From Byssochlamys sp. IMV 00236 (taxonomy: Eukaryota; Ascomycota; Eurotiomycetes; Eurotiales; Thermoascaceae): DNA of 64,000 nt. The notes beneath the pieces were generated by a model, which was given only the letters and a program-made list of their open reading frames with translations, made no database searches and was not told the origin of the DNA. The stretch covers positions 62,001 to 126,000 of the forward strand of contig MSJH02000826.1 of assembly GCA_001931875.2 (NCBI GenBank), read 5' to 3'. Numbering within the stretch: position 1 is the stretch's first letter; every line of letters begins with the position of its first letter. This document shows positions 44,507-55,977 of the stretch, piece by piece. The position numbers were made by a program, and so were the translations under genes.

Positions 44507-44835
44507 CTACTCCCTCTCCGGATCCACCGTACAAGGTGTCCGTTTAACTTTGCAGTCCTGCTGATCTGCATCATACGGATGTAGATTGGTGCGAGCCTAG
44601 TCATGGGAGATGTCAGTTCAAAAGTTCGATACTGATAGACCATGAGTGATAGTGGAAAGCAAACAAGTTCCTGAATCAGACGAAAAGTACTGGCAAGTAG
44701 CAGACCAACCGGGAAGGGAAGGTCCGAATTATCTCTTCAAGGGCGACTCAGAGAGTAAAGAAGTAAAAAAGGTTTTGTCATCTTGTAGGAACTGGGAGGA
44801 AGAGGGAGGTAGAGGGAGAGAGTAGTACTGACCAT
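44507..44835 (-). CDS. Candidate 30-residue spliced micro-ORF
   Basis: An ATG at complement 44835 is followed directly by a GTCAGT donor. A 236-nt intron ending CCATGACTAG would join it to complement 44596-44507, which encodes MARTNLHPYDADQQDCKVKR and nine more residues before TAG. Just upstream of the ATG, TACTAAC and CTCTCAG mark a good intron end, so the ATG would sit in a 14-nt exon. An alternative unspliced frame starting at the ATG in the intron end also stays open for 35 codons. Both readings are short and unverified. Confidence 0.22.
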
Positions 44836-45048
44836 GCAAGAAGTGCCTGAGAGAATTGTTTATCGTTAGTAGTAAGCCATTGTAGATCAACCTGTTCACT
44901 GGTGACGATAGTAGTCCAACCTCCTGCACATCTTACATCAAGGATGGCAGGATGCAGACTGCCAGTTGAGAAGAAACAAGAGAAAATTGTCTTCGTGAAA
45001 CAAAAAAAAAAGACGAGGGAAAAAAAGCGAAGAAATACTCCGGCGGTG

Positions 45049-45056
45049 TCACGTGA
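45049..45056. promoter_or_regulatory. TCACGTGA palindrome upstream of ptaB
   Basis: A perfect palindrome (GTGTCACGTGAGAC) about 680 bp upstream of the ptaB ATG, between an A-rich tract and the pyrimidine-rich repeats. Possible bHLH-type site; inference only. Confidence 0.4.
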
Positions 45057-45182
45057 GACTTACCCAACGGGGACTAGCGCCGGGACTCGCGATCTCTCAC
45101 TCGCCGCAGAAGGAGAAACGATCGCGAGCAAAAGACGTTCTGCTTCCTCGCCATGCGTTGTCCCGGGCTTTGACCCTGAACT

Positions 45183-45240
45183 CTTTGCTTTGCTTTGCTT
45201 TCCTTTCCTTTCCTTTTCTTCGTCGTCGTCGTCTTCTCTC
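45183..45240 (+). repeat. Pyrimidine-rich tandem pentamers in the ptaB leader or promoter
   Basis: Consecutive CTTTG and CTTTC units (about three each) are followed by GTC repeated four times and then TTCTCTC. Such CT-rich tracts often lie just upstream of transcription starts in filamentous fungi, so the ptaB start may lie shortly after this point. Confidence 0.6.
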
Positions 45241-45520
45241 TCCTGGCTTTTATATCTGCTGCTCTGGCTCGAAACTCTGGTCTTTTGCGCGTGGATCTCC
45301 CAGCGACCGGCGACAAAAGGTGCCGTTTCCCCTACTTGGCCCCCTTAGCCCCTCCACACCCGTCCTCACCAGCCATTGCACCTACTGCTGGCTGTTGATC
45401 GCCAGCCTCCTCCCCCCGGCCCCGTCAATAATAATCTGTCAACGCTGACTGTAGAGCCCTTCTGCCAGGCGTCGAACGGGCCTTCCGCCTCACGGGCACG
45501 CGGTCAACTGCCCTCGATCG

Positions 45521-45739
45521 ATGCTTCACACCTCGCCGGCCCTGGACAACATTATTAAAAGACGACGCAGGCTCTCTCGCCCGCCTGTTGCGTCTTGGCC
45601 TCCCGCTCCGACGCTAAAAGCGGCCTACTGTCGCCCTCCACGTCGAGCGCGCATCTCCAGCTTCCACTTCCGCCCTTCCACGACCGCCCTTGGATTTCTC
45701 AGAAGTCCCGCGACCGGTGACTTCGTCGCTCAGCGATGA
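45521..45739 (+). other. Upstream ORF overlapping the ptaB start codon
   Basis: A 72-codon frame starts at ATG 45521 (MLHTSPALDN) and is Arg/Pro/Ser-rich. Its TGA stop (45737-45739) overlaps the first ptaB ATG as ATGA. If it lies in the mature leader, it would force leaky scanning or reinitiation at ptaB. No conservation evidence is available here. Confidence 0.45.
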
Positions 45740-48451
45740 TGATGGCGCAGCCGTTCCCTGCCCATCAAGGCATCCCTCAACATCCCGGGTTGCCCCCGGG
45801 TCACCCAATGGCCCAGGCCCAGCATCCCAACGCGACACATCTGGGCGGACAAGCGCCTGGCGCGGGCATGGTGCAGCAGATGCATCCTGGTGTCTCCGCT
45901 CCGGGAGGCCCTCAGGTCACTCAGGCCGGGCCCATGATGGGAGGCATGCCTCCGGGTGCCGGGGGTGCTGGGAGTGCTGGGCCTGGCGGTCCTGTCCCGA
46001 ACGCGCATGCTCTCTCGCACCTGGGCCCCCAGGCGCATTTCCTCCAGCAGCAGCAATTCGCCGCGCAGAATTGTACGTGATATCTTTCCATCTTTCTTTC
46101 TGGGTCGTTCTTTGGTCTGTGGATCCTGCGATATGACCGACTGGCCTACGAGCGTAGTGCGATCAGGACTGGATTTCGGATTTCAGATTGTGTCTCCTGG
46201 GACTGAGACTGCAATACGGTTTGGAGTCCAGGCCGATGGCCGTGCTGTCAGGTTTCTATTCGGGGTATCCTGGATCGCAGGGCCAGGCTCACCTTATCTA
46301 CTGCTGTCATTGATTCTCCCTCGTAGTCAATTATCCATGACACTTGATGGCCAATGCTAATGTGATATCACCTTGTCTAGTTGCCAATAACCCCCACCTA
46401 TTACAACACCAGCAGCAGCAATTATTGAGACACCGTCAATTGATGATGCAACAACAACAGCAGCAGCAGCACCAACAACAACAGCAACATGGCGGCCTTC
46501 CCGTGTCATTACCGAACGGGACGCAACCTTTGAATGCCGCCCAAATTGCTGCGATGCAGGCAAACTCGAATATGCGACCCATGAACATGCAAATGCACTT
46601 ACAGCAGCAAATGCCTCACGGTCAGCCCCAGAATCTCCAGCAACAGCAACAATTCATTGCCATGCAACAAGCCCAGCAACAAGCCCAGCAGCAGGCTCAA
46701 CAACAGGCCCAACAGCAAGCCCAGCAGGCGCAACAGGCGCACCAGGCAAATGCTGCAGGGCATCCGGGACAACAGACACCGCAGCAAAGAGCCGCGGCGC
46801 AACCGCAGAACATGCACGATGCCCACAGTGTCACTCCACAGCCTCAGCCGGGTCCTCAGCCCCCCCAGGGCAGCAACACGCCTTCGCAACAGCACTCGAA
46901 TCTGCAGCAGCCTCCAACATCGCAGCCACCACAGCAGCACCACACTCCGCAGCTCCAACCGCAGCCGACCCCGAATCCGCCGCATCAGCCAACCCCCCAG
47001 GTTCAACCAGCCCAGCCGCCGTCACAGCAGCTACAAGCGCAGCAACAGCAGGCGCAGAACCAACAGCAGCAAAACCAGCAGCAGCAGCAAAACCAGCAGC
47101 AAGCTCAGCAAAACCAGCAAAACCAACAACAGCCGCAGCAGCAACAGCCGATGACCGCCCAGGAGGCCCACCTGAAGGCGCAACAACAGAATCAAAATGT
47201 GATGATGATGCAGCCACGGATGAATTTCAAAGGAGCTACGGTACTCTATCTGAATGCTTACGCGGACCATTTGAGTAACTTTACGGTGAGTTAGCTATTT
47301 GCATTGTGCTATTGATTATATCCAGGCTGACGAGATTTTCAGAGTCGAGGTGAAGCGCACGATCTACACTACTGGCAGGCCTTTGTCGAGAGATTCTATT
47401 CACCAGGAGGAGTGCTCCGGCAAGGCGTTTACAATCCCCAGGCTGGCTCGAAACAGTTCGAGATCTCCACCCCGGCTCTAGCGCGGTACTATTGGACCCA
47501 GTTCAACAGTGGAATCAAACATATCCAGATGCTTGTGGAAGGCACTCGAGAAAAAGACCTGCCCAACGGGGGTCATATGGTGGAAAGTCTCAAGACGTCA
47601 TTCATCTACTGGTTCGCCAATGACTGCCAGGTTCGTGTGAATTGCTTGACATTCCTGTGATTTGACTAACGTTCTGGCAGCTTTTCACGCACGGCACTCT
47701 CCGGGCTCAGTTTGATGCGAACAATAAGATTGAGATGCTCGACCTTGTCATCAATAGTCACAATGAGTATATCCCTCGGAGCCAACTGCAGCCCGCAGAA
47801 GTCGACCAGAAGCAAAGTCCGAAGGTTTCGAAGAATATGAACAAGCGGGCTCAGCAGAAGCAACAGCCCGCTGTCGTTGTACCCGAATCTATGGTGACTA
47901 ATAACGGCGTACCCACGGCCGTAATGAGCTTTTTGGAGGTGGCCGAAACCATGTCGCAGATGCAAGTTCTGTTCCAGTATTCGCAACAGAACCCGCATAT
48001 GTCCCCCCCAGAGGCGCTGCGCAATCTGGTCAACAACTTTCAGAGCCAGAACGCGGGTCTTTCTTTCCCGCCTGGCATGAGTCCCGCGCTCCAACAAGCC
48101 CCAAACCCGAGACCCCCTACCATGAACGGTCCGTCCCAGTTTGCTTCTCCATCGATGGCTCATCTTGGCCTGCCCGGGGCAGCTGGGTCGCCTCACCTAG
48201 CTGGCTCTGCTCACGCTAGTCCAGCCCAAGCTCATCTGGCAGGACCCATGGGCCTGATGCAGCAGGGGCCCAATGGATCTGCGGGCACCAGCGCCACGAC
48301 AAGTCCAAACATCAGCAATAAACGCCGTCGCCAAAGTACCGTCCAACTCAAACAGGAAGACGACAACAACGCTGAGGCTGGCGCTTCTGGGGCCGCCAAA
48401 GTCAAGCCCAGTCCCAGGATAGGCGGCAAGAGACAAAAGGGGACCGCGTGA
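45736..48451 (+). CDS. ptaB: LIM-domain-binding (LDB1/Adn1-type) regulator PtaB
   Basis: A nuclear co-regulator. In Aspergillus fumigatus PtaB works with the LisH protein SomA in adhesion, biofilm and conidiation. Four exons: 45736-46072, 46381-47285, 47343-47630 and 47681-48451, about 766 residues. A Gly/Pro/Met-rich N terminus precedes a Gln-rich region (residues about 115-390). The LIM-binding domain begins at FKGATVLYLNAYADHLSNFT and continues through LHYWQAFVERFYSPGGVLRQ, ARYYWTQFNSGIKHIQ and FTHGTLRAQFDANNKIEML to near residue 550. A basic nuclear-localisation-like NKRRRQS and a GGKRQKG tail close the protein. Intron 1 is long for this locus (308 nt). The start MMMAQPF is the first in-frame ATG; an upstream ORF overlaps it. 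Confidence 0.9.
46402..47160 (+). repeat. Glutamine-codon-rich low-complexity region in ptaB
   Basis: Mixed CAG/CAA runs with interspersed CAG-GCC and CAG-CCC codons encode long Gln-rich stretches, including a near-periodic QAQQQAQQQAQQQ array at about 46668-46740. The synonymous mixing argues for selection on the protein rather than recent CAG expansion. Confidence 0.85.
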
Positions 48452-49844
48452 GCCCATGACTGACTTTGTCTCTGATTGTTGTTATGCTTTGCGTTTTCTT
48501 TTTCGTCATCAAGAGGGGGATTCGGCGTATCATTGGACTTCATTCTGCGATTTTCTACTGAATTTCTTGGGCGTCCATCTTTTTCTGATTGGAACATACC
48601 GGAAGGCTTTCGCTTCTGTCGCAGGGGCGCCATTGTCGTTTATACTCCGCACCATCTATTTCGATGCACCTTTTGTGCTCTCTTGTGCTGCACGTCATCA
48701 TGTGGAGGACGTGTGTTCCTGTGGAAATGGGAATCAGAACATGGATTATGCCATTTTTGGATTATGTTGTTCCCATCCGCGCCGCATCGAGGCTGGATAT
48801 CCGCCATAACACCAGCGTCATCATCATATAATGTATTCTAAGCTCCTTTTCTCTTCTCTTGTTTCCTTTTCTCTCTCTCTCAGCGTATGCTGGCTTGGGT
48901 CTTTTTTTTTTCCCGTGTTATTCCCCGTTTGTCGCATAGGTTGTGATTTGGCCTGTCTGTCTGACCATGGCAGACCTTGTCAATTTTGTCGTTTCTTCAA
49001 CTCGCATCCGCTCTTCTGCTTTTCTGTTGTGCAGTTCTCTGTGCTTTCGCTGCGTCCTGTTAGCCAGTTACCCTAGTCTGGCTTGATCCCTGTCTTTCCG
49101 ATGGCGATTGATTTGATTGGGCGCGGGCGTAACATTTTTTTGACGAGCGTTCTGTGTGGCCTTCTGCGCTTCTTGTTTCGATGCTTGGCCGTCGCGATGA
49201 TGATTTCTGGACCCTGATAGTCTCTTCGTTGTTTCCGCGACCGATAAAAGGGATATCTTCTCTTCTTCATTTGTTCCGACTGTCTTGGACTGTCATCTCT
49301 CCAGCCCTCCCGTAGGATGTTTCCTTGGTTTCCCTGGTTCTCAGGATGCTGCTTGCACCAGCGAACGATATTGAAGTCGAGTCTAAACTTCCAAACAAGA
49401 AAATAATTACTACCCTCGAGCCTAGATCGGACTCCGGAGAACCCCGTCCTCTCTGAAGGCCCTAGCTGATCGCAAATCAAGGATGATCGACGCTTATGGG
49501 CTAGATCGCAGACGGCCATCCCCGCAGTAGCAGGAGCTTGCTCTCTTGGCTGTAGATTTGCTTTTCTTTTATTCGATTCTTTCACAAATACCTCTATCTC
49601 GCCATTATCACATCTGAGTCACGATAGAGAAGGTACTTATACTTCTGCATCATCCTCGATCTTAGTAGTACCTGCTCCCCGCCCAGATTTCCCTTACAGC
49701 TTAATTCCCCGAACGGATACGATACCCCTCCTGCCCCGCGCTAATCAGATTCGACAACTTCGACTTTTCAGTGAGATGCCCAGCTATTAATCACCTACCT
49801 AATTGAACGATCGGAAACCTAGCCTCTATCAAATACTGGACACA
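48452..49844. other. Intergenic region: ptaB 3' side and ureG promoter
   Basis: About 1.39 kb. The first part is T/C-rich (for example near 48840-48915), as expected for a 3' untranslated region. A 170-codon minus-strand frame at 49073-49585 starts only at GTG and has no recognisable content, so I do not call it. Confidence 0.5.
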
Positions 49845-50939
49845 ATGGCGTCGCACTCGCACTCTCACGACGGCGGTCTCGAACACTCGCATTCCCACGA
49901 TGCGCTGGGCGGACACGGCCACTCCCACGAGATCCTCGATGGACCGGGCTCCTATCTGCAGCGGGAGATGCCGCTGATCGAGGGCAGAGATTGGCAGGAT
50001 CGTGCGTACACGATTGGAATTGGAGGGTGAGGGATTCCATTTTACATTTTCAAACAAACTCGCAATATGTGCCTTGTTTCTTTTCTTTGATTGTTTATCT
50101 GGATTATATTCCATGTACAATCAATTCACTCTTCAGATGGAAAACAGTTCTTCATGGTGATATAACTTCGACTGACCTGAGACATAGACCCGTCGGATCA
50201 GGAAAGACAGCCCTAATGCTCGCCCTGTGCTTGGCTCTACGAGACGAGTATAACATTGCAGCTGTCACGAACGATATCTTCACGAGGTACGTCCCCCCAC
50301 CCCCTCTCCCTTCCCCGCTATCCCCAGGACATGATTATTATTATTATTATATTATACATGAGAACCCACCAACTCACTCCTCCTTCTACAACCAACAGAG
50401 AAGACGCCGAATTCCTCACCCGCAACAAAGCCCTCTCCCCATCTCGAATCCGCGCCATCGAAACCGGCGGCTGCCCACACGCCGCCGTCCGCGAAGACAT
50501 ATCCGCGAACCTTCTCGCACTCCAGACCCTCCAGCGACAATTCCAAACGGATCTCCTCCTCATCGAATCCGGCGGCGACAACCTCGCCGCGAACTACTCG
50601 CGCGAACTCGCCGATTTCATCATCTACGTAATCGACGTCGCGGGCGGGGATAAAGTGCCTCGAAAAGGCGGGCCCGGTATCACGGGCAGTGATCTGTTAG
50701 TGGTGAATAAGATCGATCTCGCGACTGCGGTGGGGGCGGATTTGGGAGTAATGGAGCGTGATGCGGCGCGGATGAGGGAGGGTGGACCGACGGTTTTTGC
50801 GGAGGTGAAGAATGGAAAGGGGGTGAAGAATATTGTGGATTTGATTATTAGTGGGTGGAAGGCGAGTGGTGCGTATGAGGCCAGCTTGCAGAGGTGGAAG
50901 AATGGCGCTGTGAGAGGGTCGGGGAGTGTGGAGGAGTAG
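49845..50939 (+). CDS. ureG: Urease accessory GTPase UreG
   Basis: A nickel-binding GTPase that drives GTP-dependent nickel delivery to urease with UreD and UreF. Three exons: 49845-50026, 50188-50286 and 50399-50939, about 273 residues. A His-rich N terminus ([19 protein letters not shown]) suits metal binding. The P-loop [10 protein letters not shown] is assembled across intron 1. [15 protein letters not shown] carries the Cys-Pro-His nickel motif, [10 protein letters not shown] is the switch region, and VNKIDLA gives the guanine-specificity motif. Intron 2 contains a short ATT microsatellite near 50335-50355. No other urease gene is in the window. Confidence 0.96.
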
Positions 50940-51365
50940 GTTGATATTGACATAGTATATCTTATCTCGTGAGTACACATTACGTGAGGATGGGTTCAGT
51001 GTGCTGGGAATTCTTTTATTTTTGCAATTGTATATAGAGGACCGTTCATTCGTACAGAATAGGGTTAGTTATTATCTGCTTTGTTTTACTGTTGATATTC
51101 TCTCTAGAATGAAGATCGTGGACTATAGTTATGGCATGTCAACAGATGTATGTATAACTATATGTATTGATAAACTTTTTTATTTTCAACACCCGACTCC
51201 CCCCTTCTTTACACAAGATCCCGACGCCTAGAAATGCAATACGATGATAAGCGTTAAACGTAACAACGCCCTCGAGCTATTGAATAAAACTGGGTATCTG
51301 AACAGCTGCGGCGTAAAAGCGAAAACCAGAAAGTTGCAAAAGAAGAGAGAGAAGAACAGCGGCGA
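50940..51365. other. Intergenic region between convergent ureG and utp7
   Basis: 426 bp between two stops, AT-rich 3' flanks, nothing else seen. Confidence 0.5.
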
Positions 51366-53058
51366 CTAGATCTCTTTCTTTGCAAATCTGGCCAGAGCAG
51401 GTCCCAATTCCTCCTTTTCGCGCTGCAGCTTCGCCTTGGCGCGGGCGGTTTGCTGTTCGCGAAGCGCTTCGGCCTTGAGTCGCTTTTCGTCGATGACGTT
51501 GGGCTGGCCTCTCTTGCGCAGATATCTGCGCAGAGCACTGTTGCGGCCACGGCCGCGGTTCTTGAGCTTTTCGATCGGGTCTTCTCTGGGGTTGTCCTCC
51601 TTGCGCTCCTCTTGGCGTTTCTTCTCGCTGATGGTGTCGAGGCGACCGACGAAGTTGGGGTCCAGAGAGATCATCTCCGGTTGCAGCTTGTTCAGCAGAG
51701 CGCGGACTTCGCCCTCCCGTCGCTGTTCGGTGGTTTCGTACGGGTTCACTTCCAGAGCGTCGAAGTTGGGCTCTCCAGCGCCAGGGACGATGAGGCTGGC
51801 GAAACCCTTGTCGTGAGTGGTTCCGAGGATATCCTCGAAAGGGCACCATCGGACCGTCTCAATGCGCTGTCCATCACCACCCCAGGCCATGTAGGGTGAC
51901 TTGACTTTGCCTTGGTCGGCTGCCGCGGCGTCGAAGAGACCTCTCCAGACGCTGACCTGTGTACCCCATCCGACGGCGGTGAGACCGCGGTCACTGATAG
52001 CAACGGACGAGCCGGGCTGGAAGGTAGAGTACGAATGAACTTCGCGGAACATGCGAATATCCCAAACGTTCATCTTCATGTCCTGGCCCGTGGAAACCAT
52101 GTACCGGCCTAGTCTATCCACCGCCATCGAGCGCACAGGTCCCCTGTGGACGAGGGCTTTCACGAGGGCAGTCTGGGAGTTTGGCGACCAGAGGGTTACC
52201 GTTCCATTCTGGTGACCAACATGCAGGATAGCGTTCCACGGGTTCTGGCAGAGAGATGTAGGCGAGCCTAACCGAGTGGGCAGCTCCGCGACCAACTGGC
52301 CGGTAGAAGTGTCTGTATATTTGAGGAAACCGCTCGTAGCCTGTCACAAAAAGGTGTTAGCATAAAATATACCAGGGCCCTCATCGACAGCAGATCAGAC
52401 TTACAGCACTCGCAAGAAGGAAGTGGTATGGCAGGAACTCCAGATGAGTGGCCTCGACATGCTTGTTCAGACAGTGCAACTCGACACCAGCATGATCGTA
52501 TATGTAGACGTATTTCTTCTGCGCGACGGCGAAGTACTGGTTGTTATGCAGCCATTTGGCGTCGCGAACCGTCTCTCCCAGCTGCAGCTCACAACCCAGT
52601 TTGCCTGCTCTCCAGTCCATCGTCGCAACATGACCCTTTCGTCCCGCAAGCAGCAGGTTTCTGCCATTCCTCGTATAGTCTGCACGATACGGTCCCATGT
52701 CCTCCAACTTCAGCTCGAAGCCCTTCTTGGCTGTCTCGATGCCAATATTCTCTTTGATCTCATCCTGACGGACCTTGTACGTCCGCTCCAGCTCCCCTTC
52801 CGGCTCGATGAATCCGGCCTCATTCTCGAGCAAGATCTCCGCATCCTTGGCCTTCAGCGCCGCATCTTTGTACTTGGACTCGACCGCCTTGAGACGGTGG
52901 CGCAGTTTCCTATCCCGAACGCTCTGCGTATGCACTCCTTTTCCTCTGCCATAAGTCTTCTGTGCTTCAGCCAGTCGTTGCTTTGCAGCGCGAGCAGCGG
53001 AGTTGTCCTGTTTTTGGGACGGGCCAGCGACGGCCGTGGGAGCTGCAGTCGTCGCCAT
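51366..53058 (-). CDS. utp7: U3 snoRNP / SSU processome protein Utp7 (WDR46, BING4)
   Basis: A nucleolar WD40 protein needed for 18S rRNA processing. Two exons, 53058-52405 and 52340-51366 (64-nt intron with GTAAGT and GTGACAG), about 542 residues. A charged N-terminal helix region (QRLAEAQKTYGRGKGV, RDRKLRHRLKAVESKYKDA) is followed by a WD40 propeller at about 120-400 (GHVATMDWRAGKLGCEL, VTLWSPNSQTAL, DMKMNVWDIRMFREV). The characteristic BING4 C-terminal domain comes last (FDALEVNPYETTEQRREGEV, PEMISLDPNFVG) with a basic tail. Head to head with tsr1. Confidence 0.95.
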
Positions 53059-53500
53059 CTGCGCGGTTTGATCGCCGGCAGAAAAGTGGTTTGGCCGTCA
53101 ATCGCAGATGACCTACAGAGGGAAAAGAAAAAAGAAAATACAGATATCAAAGAGTTATGACCGGAGAAAAGTTGCTGGATCGCAAAGTCGGCGGAGCTTT
53201 TTGCGGGTCTGGCTGGAAAATTCATGCCAAGATTTCGCGCTCGCTTGGAAACATTTTTCTGCCACAGTTTTTCGGTCTCCGATCTGCATCTCCGCACTCG
53301 ACGGGGCCGATAATAATATAATATTTTTTTTTATCGTGCGGCTCATCCAGATAAGTCGTGCCAGACTTACCAACAACGGTCTGGTCGTCCTAATTGATTT
53401 TATTTTATTTTCTTTTCTTCTCTATCTCTCATCCACACTGTAGCCATCTGCAACACTGGACTCTCTTCCGTTCCGCTTCAAAGCGTCGGGTGCAGCCAAC
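53059..53500. promoter_or_regulatory. Shared divergent promoter of utp7 and tsr1
   Basis: 442 bp between the start codons of two small-subunit ribosome-biogenesis genes. It includes an A-rich GGGAAAAGAAAAAAG tract near 53117 and a T-run near 53325, plus a TTTTATTTTATTTTC element near 53398. Co-regulation is inferred from arrangement and function. Confidence 0.6.
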
Positions 53501-55977
53501 ATGGCGCCCATCACCCAGTCGGGACACCATCACCGCAGCACCACCAAGGTCTCGCACAAGGCATTCAAGAGCAAGCATGCCACCAAAGGCGCTCTGAAGG
53601 AGCAGGCAAAGGGTAGGTGCTGAACCAGGCCTCCTGGCTAGGAATCATTTACGAAATCATTATACTGACAACTGCTACAGGAAAAGTCGAGAACCGTGAG
53701 CGGGGTAGTCGCAAGACCCCTCACCAGCAGCTCATGTCGAAACTCGATCGGAGAAACCAGGCTCGCCAGAAGCAACAGTTGAAGCACCAGGAGAAGGCCC
53801 AGGCAACCAGCATCTTTGCCGGATCCAACGGTGCGCCCAGACATGTCGCCGTTGTACCTCTATCGTCCGATATCGATATCCGTGCCGCCATCCGTCAGTT
53901 GAACGAAAGCGTCGATGTCCCCGACGACGTCTCCCAGGATGGTATCTCGCGTGTGCGCGTCGATCGGTTCAGACAGAGCGTCATGTACATTCCCGCCAAA
54001 TACGACCTGATGCATGCGTTGGACGCCTCGCGGATGGCGGACTTTGTCCTTGTTGTGCTCTCTGCCGAGAAGGAGGTTGACGAGGAGGGAGAAGTGCTGT
54101 TGCGGTCCATTGAGGGACAGGGAATCTCGAACGTCTTCTCCGTGGTTCAGGGACTGGATAAAATCAATCCCCCGAAGAAGCGGACCCAGACCGTGTCTTC
54201 TCTCAAGTCATACATCACCCATTTCTTCCCCAATATCGAAAAGGTCCTTTCTCTCGACTCAAGACAGGAATGTTCCAACGTCGTGCGCAGTCTCTGCACC
54301 GCTACCCCCAAGGGAATCCGCTGGAGGGATGAACGCAGCTGGCTGCTCCTCGAGGATGTTAAGTGGCCCGAGTCCAACGCTGAAGTGGTGGACGATGTAG
54401 TCTTGACCGGTGTCGTGCGGGGAAAGGGTCTAAAGGCCGACCGCATCGTGCATGTGCCTGGCTGGGGTGACTTCCAGGTAGACTCGATCACAGCGGCACC
54501 TTTGCTAAGTACGAAGAACAAAAAGGGCGACGCGATGAACGTCGACGAGAACGAGTCGACGCAGGTCCTGGATGCCCCGACAGAGGACCGTGACGATATG
54601 GCTACTGTTGCACCGGAGGAGATCGAAATGGAGGACGATGACATGCTTTCAGTCGCTGACACTGAGCGGAAGGGTGTCCTACTGGATGACCACCATTACT
54701 TCTCAGACGATGAGACTCACATCCCGCCTCGTCCGAAGAGACTGCCGAAGGGAACATCGGATTACCAGGCGGCCTGGTATCTGGATGACGTCTCTGACTC
54801 CGGTTCCGACTTGGAGGATGAAGACGAAGAGATGGAGATGGACACCTCGGGCAACCCTGAAGACGGTGTGTTCCCCGAACGACAGGATGCTATGACGGAA
54901 GCTGGACCTTCCGAGTATCCCCAGTCGGAGATGTTCCTTGACCCATCTCCGGAGGATGAGGCAGACCAGCTAGAGGAGTACCGTGCTAGTCGCCGCAATG
55001 AAGCAAAGGAGGACCTGGAATTTCCTGACGAGATCGAACTTCACCCGAACGTGCTTGCCAGAGAGCGCCTGGCTCGGTACAGAGGTCTCAAGAGTCTCAA
55101 GACTAGTCACTGGGAGACCTCAGAGGACAAGCCTCACGAACCGGAGGATTGGCGCCGCCTCCTTCAGATTTCAGACTACAAGGGTTCGAGAAACAGGAGC
55201 ATTCGCGAGGCTCTTGTTGGAGGAGTCAACCCTGGTACTCGAGTAGACGTGCACCTCCGAGCTGTGCCTTCATCTCTTCGAAACCGCCCACAGCCCATGG
55301 CCCTATTTTCGCTCCTGCGCCATGAGCACAAGCAGACCGTGGTCAACATCAACATGACCCTGAGCTCATCCGTCGAGGAGCCCCTGAAATCCAAGGAGGA
55401 GGTCATAATCCAGTGCGGACCCCGTCGTCTTCTTGTGAAGCCCGTCTACTCAGCTGCGGGCAATACCCCGAACAACGTGCACAAGTTCGACCGCTTCCTC
55501 CATCCCGGCCGCGCTGCCATCGCAACCTACATTGGCCCGCTGACCTGGGGTTCCGTGCCCGTCCTGATGTTCAAGAACCAGCAAGTCAAAGACCCTGAAG
55601 TCCTGGACTCCGATGATGCAAACGCCCCGACTATCAACCGTCTCGAGCTTATCGGCAACGGCACCGTCGTGGCCCCCGATCACTCCCGCGTCGTCGCCAA
55701 ACGGGTCATTCTGACCGGCCACCCATTCAAGATCCACAAGAAGGTCGTCACGGTGCGCTACATGTTCTTCAACTCCGAGGACGTCAACTGGTTCAAGGCC
55801 CTCCAGCTGTGGACCAAGCGCGGCCGCACCGGCTACATCAAAGAGAGTCTCGGTACCCACGGCTACTTCAAAGCTACATTCGATGCGAAGATCAACCCGC
55901 AAGACGCTATCGGAATCAGTCTCTACAAAAGAGTCTTCCCTCGCAAAGCTCTGCCGTTGGAGGAAGTGCAAGCATAG
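53501..55977 (+). CDS. tsr1: Ribosome-maturation protein Tsr1
   Basis: A GTPase-like factor that binds pre-40S particles and blocks premature subunit joining. Two exons, 53501-53612 and 53681-55977, about 802 residues. The N terminus is conserved and basic (GHHHRSTTKVSHKAFKSKHA). The pseudo-GTPase region is followed by the AARP2CN domain, about residues 200-330 (RSLCTATPKGIRWRDERSWL). An acidic linker follows, about 340-480, and the C-terminal RIBIOP_C/DUF663 domain has VDVHLRAVPSSL and RVILTGHPFKIHKKVVTVRY with WFKALQLWTKRGRTGYIKES. The G1 P-loop Lys/Ser signature of active GTPases is not evident, as in the family. Intron 1 sits just after the basic N terminus. Confidence 0.95.

Larger units (their letters stand above)
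43896..45735. promoter_or_regulatory. Divergent promoter region of the AAA ATPase and ptaB
   Basis: 1.84 kb between the two starts. It holds TCACGTGA palindromes near each end, a weak candidate for a small spliced minus-strand gene around 44.5-44.85 kb, pyrimidine-rich tandem repeats, and a long upstream ORF that overlaps the ptaB ATG. A long leader fits a regulated gene, as is common for fungal developmental regulators. Confidence 0.55.

Noticed and set aside
46599..47006. 135-codon Leu/Arg-rich minus-strand frame
   Set aside because: Antisense translation of the CAG/CAA repeats of ptaB.
49073..49585. 170-codon basic minus-strand frame between ptaB and ureG
   Set aside because: Begins at GTG, has no ATG-based start with good context, and has no recognisable domain; it lies in the ptaB 3' flank.
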